Shown piece by piece: positions 1-5,812 of a DNA stretch of 18,119 nt. The DNA lies in assembly GCA_002497765.1 (NCBI GenBank), contig DAET01000019.1:1-18119 (forward strand), given 5' to 3'. The DNA comes from Euryarchaeota archaeon UBA486. Lineage in GTDB: Archaea; Thermoplasmatota; Poseidoniia; Poseidoniales; Poseidoniaceae. Both the position numbers and the translations under genes were made by a program. The notes beneath the pieces are model-generated. The model worked only from the letters and a program-made list of their open reading frames with translations, had not been told where the DNA came from and ran no database searches. Each line of letters starts with the position of its first letter. The stretch's first letter is position 1.

Positions 1-25
1 AAGAAGGCTCACCGGGAGTGAAAGG

Positions 26-34
26 TTTGATAAA
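26..34 (+). promoter_or_regulatory. TATA-like box, probable leaderless promoter
   Basis: The AT-rich block TTTGATAAA is preceded by GAAAGG, which resembles a purine-rich BRE. Its centre lies about 26 bases before the ATG at 56. That is the usual archaeal TATA-to-start-site distance, so the transcript may begin at or next to the start codon. No Shine-Dalgarno is seen before the ATG, which fits a leaderless message. This is pattern-based only. Confidence 0.45.
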
Positions 35-55
35 CTGCAAGGCCAATGTAATACC

Positions 56-325
56 ATGACAAACACATGGGAAGACGTCGCTTGGGAAACGGAGACCCCT
101 CGTCGAGAGTGGGTCGTCGAATACTACGCCAAAGTGGGCAGCGAAACCACCCACCACCTGTCGGTCCTCCACGGCGACGGGATGGAGGATGTGCAACGTA
201 TGCTGATGCAAGAGCTGCGAGCAACCTACCATGAAGCGCAGGAGATTGAGGTCACCGTGCTCCGCATGGAAGAAATCGAGACGGAACCCAACGCTGCGAT
301 GTTCAACGGTGCTTTCACGCCGTGA
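56..325 (+). CDS. Hypothetical protein, 89 aa
   Basis: I do not recognise this family. The protein is acidic and soluble-looking, with no signal peptide, membrane segment or cysteine. Its order looks like a strand around WVVEYYAKV, a helix around MEDVQRMLMQELRA, and a strand around IEVTVLRMEEIE, so a small alpha/beta fold is likely. The alternation faintly recalls the archaeal ribosomal protein LX/L20a family, but I see no diagnostic motif and do not make that assignment. The ATG at 56 has no Shine-Dalgarno and a TATA-like block about 26 bases upstream, so leaderless expression is plausible. Its TGA stop directly abuts the stop of the convergent gene on the other strand (TGATCA, 323-328). Confidence 0.7.
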   Translation: MTNTWEDVAWETETPRREWVVEYYAKVGSETTHHLSVLHGDGMEDVQRMLMQELRATYHEAQEIEVTVLRMEEIETEPNAAMFNGAFTP

Positions 326-847
326 TCACTCGATGGCTCGGTAGACCAACTCGATAAGTTGGCCGTCCTTCACGATGTGGTCCTGGAAGGTTGAGACCTG
401 CGTTCGCTCGCCACCCTCTTCAGTGACGAACATGAGGAATTCGTGGGAGGCATCGATGCGGTGGTCGTCAAAGCCAGTGGAGTCCATGTGCTTGCCCCAA
501 ATGTCGAAGAACGCCTCAAGAGGTGCTTCGACGCCCGTCTCCTTGAATTCCAAGTGAATCTTTCCCGTTGAGTCGTGCGTGTGGAGTGGGCGCATCGAGC
601 AACCCCGGTCGTTGAGACCGACGTCGTCGGGGACGGCGATGTTTTCGTTGAGGACGGAAATTCTGACGGTGGCGTGGTAGTGTTCTGCAAGTCCGCCGTC
701 GTGACTGCCAATGCATTCATCGGCGAGCGCATGACGCTCGTCAGCGGTGTTGAAGGGTGGTTCGCCATCACTTTGTCCGAGCAAGAAGCCCATGGCAGCG
801 AGTGCACTGAGGGTCACCAAAAGCCAAAACATCGATTCCTTGTTCAT
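326..847 (-). CDS. Membrane-anchored His-rich protein with LHTHD motif (unknown function)
   Basis: The 173-residue product has an N-terminal hydrophobic segment (about residues 6-24) and then an extracytoplasmic domain. That domain carries HYH at 56-58, LHTHD at 88-92, IHLE at 97-100 and FFDIWGKHM at about 113-121. Proteins with the H-x-H plus HTHD...IH plus FFD-WG pattern occur as uncharacterised exported proteins in archaea and actinobacteria (from memory). The histidines suggest metal binding, but this is inference. C45 and C83 are the only cysteines and could form a disulfide. It is the last gene of the operon after the VKOR gene. I chose the ATG at 847 because GGTGA, which includes the VKOR stop codon, lies five bases upstream. 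A GTG at 856 overlapping that stop is the alternative. Confidence 0.85.
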   Translation of the reverse strand: MNKESMFWLLVTLSALAAMGFLLGQSDGEPPFNTADERHALADECIGSHDGGLAEHYHATVRISVLNENIAVPDDVGLNDRGCSMRPLHTHDSTGKIHLEFKETGVEAPLEAFFDIWGKHMDSTGFDDHRIDASHEFLMFVTEEGGERTQVSTFQDHIVKDGQLIELVYRAIE

Positions 848-852
848 GTTAT

Positions 853-1578
853 TCACCAAAACTTGTCATTCTTGTCGTTGCCCTTGCCGCCTTTCCTGTT
901 GCTTTGCTTGGGTTGTCTCTTCGGTGCTTTTTCAGGGGCATCGTTGGATGACTTTTCCGAATCTTGGTTCGGAGCCGTGGTCTGTTCTTTGTCGTCCCAG
1001 TTGCCTTCTTCGTGCATCTTTCCTGCTTTCCAGAAACCGAACAAACACACAACGTTGGCGATGTGAGCCATCGTACAGAACTGGCAGATCTTCTCCATGC
1101 GCACTTCGTAGGAAACAAGGAGCGCAATGACGAGCATACCAGCCCCGGTCATGTACATGCCGTACTTCATGTAGGATTCAGCCCAAAGCGCATCGGGCTC
1201 TTTGCCCACGGAGTTCGTAATGAACAAGATGGCGCCGAACGCAAACATGCCGATGAGCCCCCAGGAAATACCGAAGAAGGGGTCAACGTTGTATTGTGAG
1301 TTGCCGAGCACATCATCGCAAGAGAACACGGTGGCCGTCGAACAGACGTTGGCACCTTCGCTGATCTTGTTGGAAATCCATAGGGTGTGAACGGACACCA
1401 CGAAGCCCATGAACGCCACGAGGTTCATGCCGAGCATGTGGCGGCGGCGGGCGTGAGCGTACCGTGGATTTTGCTGGGCCAGCGTGTCGGCCAAGCCGTC
1501 ACCAGCCTTCGTCATTAAAACAAGACCGAACACCATGGGCACAGCATAGCCAACGAGAATGAGGTTTTGGTCAACCAT
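853..1578 (-). CDS. VKOR family integral membrane disulfide-generating protein
   Basis: Vitamin K epoxide reductase family members reoxidise DsbA-like partners and pass electrons to quinone in the membrane. The 241-residue product has the expected features: a loop cysteine pair C79 and C87 followed by the conserved serine region (S94), and the active-site CQFC at 165-168 starting a membrane helix. Around five hydrophobic segments lie at about 4-24, 50-68, 102-122, 138-157 and 169-184. The last 55 residues form a charged, lysine-rich, low-complexity tail of unknown purpose, absent from minimal VKOR proteins. The start ATG has GGAGGA six bases upstream. It lies two bases after the thioredoxin-like gene stop, so the pair is surely co-transcribed. 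That gene is the obvious redox partner. Confidence 0.93.
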   Translation of the reverse strand: MVDQNLILVGYAVPMVFGLVLMTKAGDGLADTLAQQNPRYAHARRRHMLGMNLVAFMGFVVSVHTLWISNKISEGANVCSTATVFSCDDVLGNSQYNVDPFFGISWGLIGMFAFGAILFITNSVGKEPDALWAESYMKYGMYMTGAGMLVIALLVSYEVRMEKICQFCTMAHIANVVCLFGFWKAGKMHEEGNWDDKEQTTAPNQDSEKSSNDAPEKAPKRQPKQSNRKGGKGNDKNDKFW

Positions 1579-1580
1579 GG

Positions 1581-2270
1581 TCAGTCCTCCAAAGTGAGGC
1601 GGAAAATGGCATCCGCGACCTTCTCCTCCGTGCTTTCAGCCGATGACCAAGCGACGATGCCGTCGGGCTGAATGAGGTAATAAGCGGGTGTTCCCGGAAC
1701 CTTCCATTCCTTCATGTTGTCTTGGTCGATGTCGTCGATGTAGACAAAGCGGTGGGCCGCACCGTCTCGGTTCGCACACGAGCTGCTCGCGCACTCCTCT
1801 TCGCCGGACTTGTCGCGGAACGCTTCGATCTCGTCCCGGCTGGTTTCGTGCCCGGGGATGTCCAGTTGCGTTGCGCTGGCGACGAAGTTGACCACCGGGC
1901 CCTTCCAAGCGGGACTACCGTCGGCATCCTTGTCGATTTTCATGAAGTAGTTAGCGTTTTGACCCATTTCGCTGGCTGAGCGAACACAGAAGGGGCAGTC
2001 GGTGTCCATGAATTCAACCAGGAGCCACTGACCGTTTGCATCACCCGCCGTCCAGTTGGCGGTGAGGTAGCTTTCCATGTTGAAATCCGTCCAGGCACTG
2101 CCGTTGTAGGCCTTGCCTTCCAACGGTGGGGCTCGCTCACCCACACCGGTGCCGGAAGGGATAGGGTTGGTGGTCACCGCTAGCACGATGATGGCCACAA
2201 AGAACAGGGCCATCACGCGAATGAGGGTGTCGGTTCGTACGTCGGCTTCGGTGTTGTTCATCATGGCCAT
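1581..2270 (-). CDS. Membrane-anchored thioredoxin-fold protein (DsbA/TlpA-like, CPFC)
   Basis: The 229-residue protein has one N-terminal membrane anchor (about residues 15-34) and an extracytoplasmic thioredoxin-like domain. The motif DTDCPFC places the redox pair at C92 and C95, and VPGTPAYY at about 191-198 provides the cis-proline loop typical of the fold. A second pair, C160 and C165 (CASSSC), lies in an insertion before the cis-proline loop and may be structural. The likely role is disulfide formation in exported proteins, with reoxidation by the VKOR encoded next. The upstream epimerase stop overlaps this ATG by one base (TGATG), indicating translational coupling. ATGs at 2264 and 2261 are possible alternative starts. 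Whether it acts as oxidase, isomerase or reductase cannot be told from sequence. Confidence 0.88.
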   Translation of the reverse strand: MAMMNNTEADVRTDTLIRVMALFFVAIIVLAVTTNPIPSGTGVGERAPPLEGKAYNGSAWTDFNMESYLTANWTAGDANGQWLLVEFMDTDCPFCVRSASEMGQNANYFMKIDKDADGSPAWKGPVVNFVASATQLDIPGHETSRDEIEAFRDKSGEEECASSSCANRDGAAHRFVYIDDIDQDNMKEWKVPGTPAYYLIQPDGIVAWSSAESTEEKVADAIFRLTLED

Positions 2271-3220
2271 CAATCCAGTCCAATTTCTTCCAAAAGTTGA
2301 GTTGCAGTGTGGCGAATCGCTTCTTCGCTGTTCATGGACACATCAAACCCACTCGCCAACATGTTGTCAATTCCGAGGCGGGCACGAGGGATGTCGCCAG
2401 CCCATCCACGGTCGCCACCGGTGTATTCGATGCTCGCATCGTGGCAGCCGGTGACTTCCACGACGATCTCTGCGATGCGTCGAACCGAGGCGGTGTCGTG
2501 ACTGCCGAGGTTGTAGAGGTTGAGCGGTTCGTTGGCGTGTTCCATCACATGGAGGATGCCGTCAACACAGTCCCCCACTTCCATGTAGGACTTTTCCTGC
2601 AAACCGTTGCCGAGGACTTCGAGCCGTGACGGGTCCTTCTTGAGTTTGTGAATGAAATCAAAGATGACCCCGTGCGTGCCACGTGCACCAATGATGTTGG
2701 CAAATCGGAAGATCCAGGCTTTGAGGCCGAAGGTACCGACCCAACTGCTGATGAGTCCTTCACCGGCTTGTTTGCTCGCACCGTACAGCGAGATGGGCAT
2801 GCACGGGCCGTGATTTTCGGGTGTTGGCATGGGGGCGTTCTCGCCGTAGACGACGGAACTTGAAGCAAAGGCGATGTTCTTCACACCGTTCAAGCGCATG
2901 GCTTCGACGATGTTGTACGTCGCCACCGTGCCCTGCTTGAGGTCGGTGTCGGTGATGCGGGTGCCGAGGCGAATGTCGGGGTTGGCAGCGAGGTGGAACA
3001 CACAATCGATGTTCATGGCCATGGCTCGACCAACATCATCCGGATTGCAGATATCGCCTTCGACCAGAACAACTGCACCGGAGTCAAGGTGGCCTTGGAT
3101 GAATGAAAGGTCGCCGCTCGAGAGGTTGTCAATGACGACGACCTCGTCCCCGCGAGCCACCAAGCGGTCGATGAGGTGGGAGCCGATGAACCCCGCTCCG
3201 CCCGTGACCAAGGCTCGCAT
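2270..3220 (-). CDS. NAD-dependent epimerase/dehydratase (GalE-like extended SDR)
   Basis: The 316-residue protein begins MRALVTGGAGFIGSHL, the GxxGxxG dinucleotide-binding signature. It has the acidic residue ending strand 2 (VVVIDNLSSG), the catalytic serine region SSSVVYG, and the YGASK (YxxxK) catalytic motif. Length and motifs fit extended short-chain dehydrogenases acting on nucleotide sugars, such as UDP-glucose 4-epimerase. The exact substrate cannot be assigned. It probably supplies an activated sugar for surface glycans, consistent with the glycosyltransferase 500 bases away. It is the first gene of the operon leading to thioredoxin-like, VKOR and HTHD genes. The frame stays open upstream, but the fold begins at this ATG. 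A TATA-like box 26 bases upstream supports a leaderless start here. Confidence 0.92.
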   Translation of the reverse strand: MRALVTGGAGFIGSHLIDRLVARGDEVVVIDNLSSGDLSFIQGHLDSGAVVLVEGDICNPDDVGRAMAMNIDCVFHLAANPDIRLGTRITDTDLKQGTVATYNIVEAMRLNGVKNIAFASSSVVYGENAPMPTPENHGPCMPISLYGASKQAGEGLISSWVGTFGLKAWIFRFANIIGARGTHGVIFDFIHKLKKDPSRLEVLGNGLQEKSYMEVGDCVDGILHVMEHANEPLNLYNLGSHDTASVRRIAEIVVEVTGCHDASIEYTGGDRGWAGDIPRARLGIDNMLASGFDVSMNSEEAIRHTATQLLEEIGLD

Positions 3221-3240
3221 GGGCTGACCACCAAAACCGC

Positions 3241-3250
3241 TCGTATAAGG
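3241..3250 (-). promoter_or_regulatory. TATA-like box for the epimerase-VKOR operon
   Basis: Read on the minus strand this is CCTTATACGA, with the TATA core at about 3248-3243. The centre is about 26 bases from the epimerase ATG at 3220, again the spacing of a leaderless archaeal promoter. No convincing Shine-Dalgarno lies at normal spacing before that ATG. Pattern-based prediction. Confidence 0.45.
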
Positions 3251-3307
3251 CAAATGGTCACAGCCATCAAACCAGCATACCGTTAAGATTGTTGAAGCAA
3301 ATGCTTC

Positions 3308-3328
3308 GGTTCCTGAGGAACAAGAACC
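3308..3328 (+). repeat. Overlapping inverted repeats in the leader of the 82-aa gene
   Basis: GTTCC-TGA-GGAAC (3309-3321) is a short perfect stem. GGTTC (3308-3312) can instead pair with GAACC (3324-3328). The two pairings are mutually exclusive. Both lie immediately upstream of the strong ribosome-binding site at 3331-3340 and could act in RNA or as a protein site. Confidence 0.35.
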
Positions 3329-3334
3329 TTGGGG

Positions 3335-3341
3335 GAGGTGA
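3335..3341 (+). promoter_or_regulatory. Very strong Shine-Dalgarno (start-deciding)
   Basis: GAGGTGA sits within GGGGGAGGTGA, five bases or fewer from optimal spacing to the ATG at 3346. It closely matches the complement of the archaeal 16S rRNA 3' end. It fixes 3346 as the start over in-frame ATGs at 3289 and 3301, whose extra residues would be encoded by the leader. Confidence 0.75.
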
Positions 3342-3345
3342 ACAC

Positions 3346-3594
3346 ATGAAGAAATCTGAAACCGCAAAGCAAACCGAAAACCTGGACAACAACATCCTGG
3401 TGGGATACGTCCGCCGAAGCAACGCTGGTGGGGCCCTCAAGCTCTCCATCAACACGGCGGCGTTCGCAGACTGCAGCACATACATGACCAGCGACGGGCA
3501 ATCCTATGTCCCGTTGGTCATTTCGATGGGCGCCTTGCAAAAGGTCCTCTCCGGCGAGCGAGCAGTCACCACCGTGACGCAACTCCACGACTGA
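3346..3594 (+). CDS. Small hypothetical protein, 82 aa, probably highly expressed
   Basis: I do not recognise this protein. It has a charged, likely flexible start (about residues 1-14). A compact, probably beta-rich domain follows, with segments such as LVGYVRRSNAGGALKLSI and YVPLVISMGALQKVL. There is one cysteine and no membrane segment or signal peptide. The start is set by the strong ribosome-binding site just upstream. The gene stands alone: it diverges from the epimerase operon and is followed by two hairpins and a T-rich tract. This isolated, strongly initiated and strongly terminated arrangement suggests high, independent expression. No function can be assigned from sequence. Confidence 0.8.
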   Translation: MKKSETAKQTENLDNNILVGYVRRSNAGGALKLSINTAAFADCSTYMTSDGQSYVPLVISMGALQKVLSGERAVTTVTQLHD

Positions 3595-3621
3595 GCCGCT
3601 ATCGGCCCATTCACCGGGTTC

Positions 3622-3690
3622 CTTCTCTCTGAGAAGTACAACGCCGTTCGGTTGCTCAAGAGCAAGTGAACGGCCTTTTCCTTTTTTTCT
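3622..3690 (+). terminator. Tandem hairpins and T-tract, intrinsic-type terminator
   Basis: A first hairpin is CTTCTC-TCT-GAGAAG (3622-3636). A second is GCCGTTC/GAACGGC (3643-3649 with 3668-3674), enclosing an inner TTGCTC/GAGCAA stem (3652-3657 with 3660-3665). It is followed at once by a T-rich run (3676-3689). This is the clearest terminator in the window. It should end the small gene's transcript before the glycosyltransferase promoter. Confidence 0.75.
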
Positions 3691-3710
3691 CTGGTTTAAT
3701 TTAAACAGCC

Positions 3711-3718
3711 ATATATAG
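3711..3718 (+). promoter_or_regulatory. TATA box for the GT2 glycosyltransferase gene
   Basis: ATATATAG lies about 25 bases before the GTG at 3739. A second AT-rich block, TTTAATTTAAA, lies at 3695-3705. The spacing of the first suggests transcription starting at the GTG, giving a leaderless message. GGAAGG at 3731-3736 is too close to serve as a good ribosome-binding site. Pattern-based. Confidence 0.5.
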
Positions 3719-3738
3719 AACTTCAATGACGGAAGGTC

Positions 3739-4683
3739 GTGCCTCAAGGGGACAAGCCAAACAGTGCGGCCAAGCCGCGCATCGTTGCTGGCATGCCCAT
3801 GTACAACGAAGAGGAGACGATTGGTTCGGTTGTCACCCGAACCCTTCGCTACGTCGATGAGGTGATTTGCATCGACGACGGCTCATCCGACTCCAGCGCC
3901 CGAATTGCCGAGGCCTGCGGGGCGACCGTCATTCGCCACCGCGTGAACCGTGGCTACGGTGGGGCCCTCAAGACGTTGTTCTTGCGAGCCTCCGAATTGG
4001 ACGCCGACGCGCTCGTGCTGCTCGATTCCGATGGTCAACACGAAACCAGCGACATTCCCAAGTTGCTCCAACCAATCCTCGATGGCGAGGCCGACTTCGC
4101 CATCGGCTCTCGCTTTGTTGACGGAGGAGGCGGCACCGACATGCCCGCCTACCGGCGGTTGGGGATCAAGGTGATCACGGCCGCTTCCAACCTTTCCAGC
4201 GACCTCGGCATCAAGGACACGCAGTCCGGCTTCCGAGCCTTTTCCAGAACCGCCCTCGAACGCCTGAGATTTGACTCGGAAGGCATGGAGTTGTCCCTCG
4301 AAATGCTCGAAGACGCTCACGAGAAGCAACTGCGGGTGCTCGAGGTCCCGACCGTCATTCGCTACGATGTCCCCAAAGGCTCCAACTTCACGGCCGTTTC
4401 CCACGGCTTCACCGTCATGACGTGGGCGGTGCTCTCTCTTTCCCAGAAGAAGCCGCTGCTCGTGCTCGGTCTCCCCGGATTTGGCCTGCTGGCGACCGGT
4501 GCCGCCATGGGAACCCGCACGGCGCAGGACTTCACCCTCCAGCTTGACAGCATCATCGGTGCCGGATTCTCGGCCGTTTGGATCGGTCTGCTCGGGCTCT
4601 CGCTCATGGCCACCGGTCTGGTACTCCAAAGCGCGCAACGCTTCCTGCGCTTGCTGCTCGTTCGTGAGTTTGGTTTGGACTGA
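3739..4683 (+). CDS. GT2 family glycosyltransferase, dolichol-phosphate-sugar synthase-like
   Basis: The 314-residue protein has a GT-A domain followed by two C-terminal membrane segments (about 239-258 and 272-296). Visible motifs are MYNEEETI near residue 21, CIDDGSSD (44-51) for nucleotide binding, the metal-binding LLDSDGQH with DSD at 96-98, and the IKDTQSGFRAF region (158-168) typical of dolichol-phosphate mannose/glucose synthase-like enzymes. The probable reaction is transfer of a sugar from an NDP- or GDP-sugar to a polyprenyl phosphate at the cytoplasmic membrane face, feeding N-glycosylation or surface glycan assembly. The sugar is unknown. The start is a GTG with a TATA-like box about 25 bases upstream; the ATG at 3726 is out of frame. 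It converges on the zinc-ribbon gene with five bases between stops. Confidence 0.9.
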   Translation: MPQGDKPNSAAKPRIVAGMPMYNEEETIGSVVTRTLRYVDEVICIDDGSSDSSARIAEACGATVIRHRVNRGYGGALKTLFLRASELDADALVLLDSDGQHETSDIPKLLQPILDGEADFAIGSRFVDGGGGTDMPAYRRLGIKVITAASNLSSDLGIKDTQSGFRAFSRTALERLRFDSEGMELSLEMLEDAHEKQLRVLEVPTVIRYDVPKGSNFTAVSHGFTVMTWAVLSLSQKKPLLVLGLPGFGLLATGAAMGTRTAQDFTLQLDSIIGAGFSAVWIGLLGLSLMATGLVLQSAQRFLRLLLVREFGLD

Positions 4684-4688
4684 ACGCT

Positions 4689-4970
4689 TCAGAACAACCC
4701 GGTCACAAGGACCAACAGGTAGGGGACGGCAAAAATCCCGAAGAAGATGAACATCATGATACGAACCGTTTTCTGGTTCTTCTCGTCCTTCTCGTTCTTC
4801 TCGATGCATTCCTGTTGTTTACAGACGCGAGGGTCAGCCTTGACGGGAATGGGTTCTTGACAGATACGGCAGTGCTTGTGCGGTGGAACCTTACCACCGC
4901 CCTGCATATTGCCGATGAACTGGCTTGATTTCTTGGCCACCATGTCTTTCACCTTCTTTGCATCCACCAT
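4689..4970 (-). CDS. Small zinc-ribbon protein with C-terminal membrane segment
   Basis: The 93-residue protein has a basic N-terminus and a putative zinc-binding module, C34-x2-C37 with C50-x4-C55, preceded by HKH at 31-33. A lysine-rich stretch follows, then one hydrophobic helix (about 70-91) at the C-terminus. The arrangement resembles archaeal DUF2116-type zinc-ribbon proteins, so it is probably a tail-anchored protein facing the cytoplasm. Function is unknown. The ATG is preceded by AGGTGA. That signal is contiguous with the UMP kinase stop codon (TGAGGTGA), so the two genes form one transcript. Confidence 0.82.
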   Translation of the reverse strand: MVDAKKVKDMVAKKSSQFIGNMQGGGKVPPHKHCRICQEPIPVKADPRVCKQQECIEKNEKDEKNQKTVRIMMFIFFGIFAVPYLLVLVTGLF

Positions 4971-4979
4971 TGTTTCACC

Positions 4980-5687
4980 TCAAGCTTTGATGACGGTCCC
5001 GTCGAACAGTTTCCCGTCCAGGGCATCGTCCAATCGCCGAATGTCACGGCCGTCGAGCACGGCCAAATCCAAGCCGGCCTCCATTGCCACGGCCACGGCC
5101 ACCGGGTCAACCACGGCCGATGCTCCTGGCTCGAGTGGCTGACCCACGCCCACGATGGCGCCGAGTTCGGCGAGGGTGATGTCGGTGAGGGCCTTGGCAT
5201 CGTCGTTGGCTCGAGGGTCCTTGTCGTAGACGTGCGAGACATTGGTGGCGATGATGCAGTGCCTTGCGTGGACGGCAGCGGCGAGTTTCACCGCCACGGT
5301 GTCGGTCGTATGACCGGGAACGGTACCGCCCATGACGACGATGTGGTGGTCGTCAAGCAGCGAGCGTGCGTCGTCGATGGTGTGAGGCACCGATGGAGCG
5401 ACGTCGCATCCGATGTCGAGAAGCACTTGCTGAAGCACCGTGGCATTGAGCCGTGTGCCGGCAATCCCGATCTCATCCAATCGATGGGGAGCCGAAATGG
5501 AGGTCTTGGCCAGTTCAATGCCTTCACGTGCAGGCAGACCACCACCGACCACGAGGGCGATGCGGCGCCCGTTGCCCTCAAGGTGGACCATGAGTTGGCG
5601 GAGCTGTCCCATCCACATGGCTCGAGCGTCGGCTTCTTCAGGACGAAGAAGACTCCCGCCAAGGGCAACGACGTGCACGGGGCTCAT
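4980..5687 (-). CDS. pyrH: Uridylate (UMP) kinase, archaeal type
   Basis: The enzyme phosphorylates UMP to UDP with ATP in the cytoplasm, feeding UTP/CTP and UDP-sugar supply. The 235-residue product has amino-acid-kinase-family features: ALGGSLLRPEE at residues 8-18, VVGGGLPAREG (46-56), GGTVPGHTTD (120-129) and TNVSHVYDKDP (149-159), matching the archaeal UMP kinase subgroup. I chose the ATG at 5687 because archaeal homologues start just before the first GGS motif. The frame is open further upstream into the divergent spacer but without family sequence. It diverges from the release factor gene and is followed, nine bases after its stop, by the small zinc-ribbon gene. Confidence 0.93.
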   Translation of the reverse strand: MSPVHVVALGGSLLRPEEADARAMWMGQLRQLMVHLEGNGRRIALVVGGGLPAREGIELAKTSISAPHRLDEIGIAGTRLNATVLQQVLLDIGCDVAPSVPHTIDDARSLLDDHHIVVMGGTVPGHTTDTVAVKLAAAVHARHCIIATNVSHVYDKDPRANDDAKALTDITLAELGAIVGVGQPLEPGASAVVDPVAVAVAMEAGLDLAVLDGRDIRRLDDALDGKLFDGTVIKA

Positions 5688-5734
5688 GGTTTCCCTGCGA
5701 CGCGGCCATGCTTTCATCCTATCCCTCTCCAAGG

Positions 5735-5786
5735 CCACACATTGTGGATACCACAGCGAAGCGGGGCGAGGTTTGAAGTGCCCCGC
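5735..5786. repeat. Symmetric elements in the pyrH/prf1 divergent spacer
   Basis: CCACA (5735-5739), TGTGG (5743-5747) and CCACA (5751-5755) recur with an eight-base period, so each adjacent pair forms an inverted repeat. A second element, GCGGGGC (5761-5767) with GCCCCGC (5780-5786), is a perfect seven-base inverted repeat around a 12-base loop. It ends 26 bases before the aRF1 ATG. These could be an operator and a leader-RNA hairpin; neither role is proven. Confidence 0.4.
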
Positions 5787-5812
5787 CTCAGCCCGACAAT
5801 GGGGGAAGCACC

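Noticed and set aside
1..21. Open frame reading KKAHRE then TGA at the left edge, possibly the end of an upstream gene.
   Set aside because: Six codons are too few to support a coding call or a product; it also overlaps the likely promoter region of the first gene.
56..325. Assignment of the 89-aa protein as ribosomal protein LX/L20a.
   Set aside because: Only a loose strand-helix-strand similarity and a similar size were seen; no diagnostic residues support it.
3221..3367. Extended N-terminus of the epimerase.
   Set aside because: The 49 extra residues have no family similarity and cover the divergent spacer. The GxxGxxG fold starts at the ATG at 3220, and a TATA-like box lies inside the extension.
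3883..4809. Open frame of 308 codons on the minus strand.
   Set aside because: Antisense to the GT2 glycosyltransferase with its DSD and DDGSSD motifs; the translation is low-complexity in Glu/Gly/Arg/His, as expected for a shadow frame.
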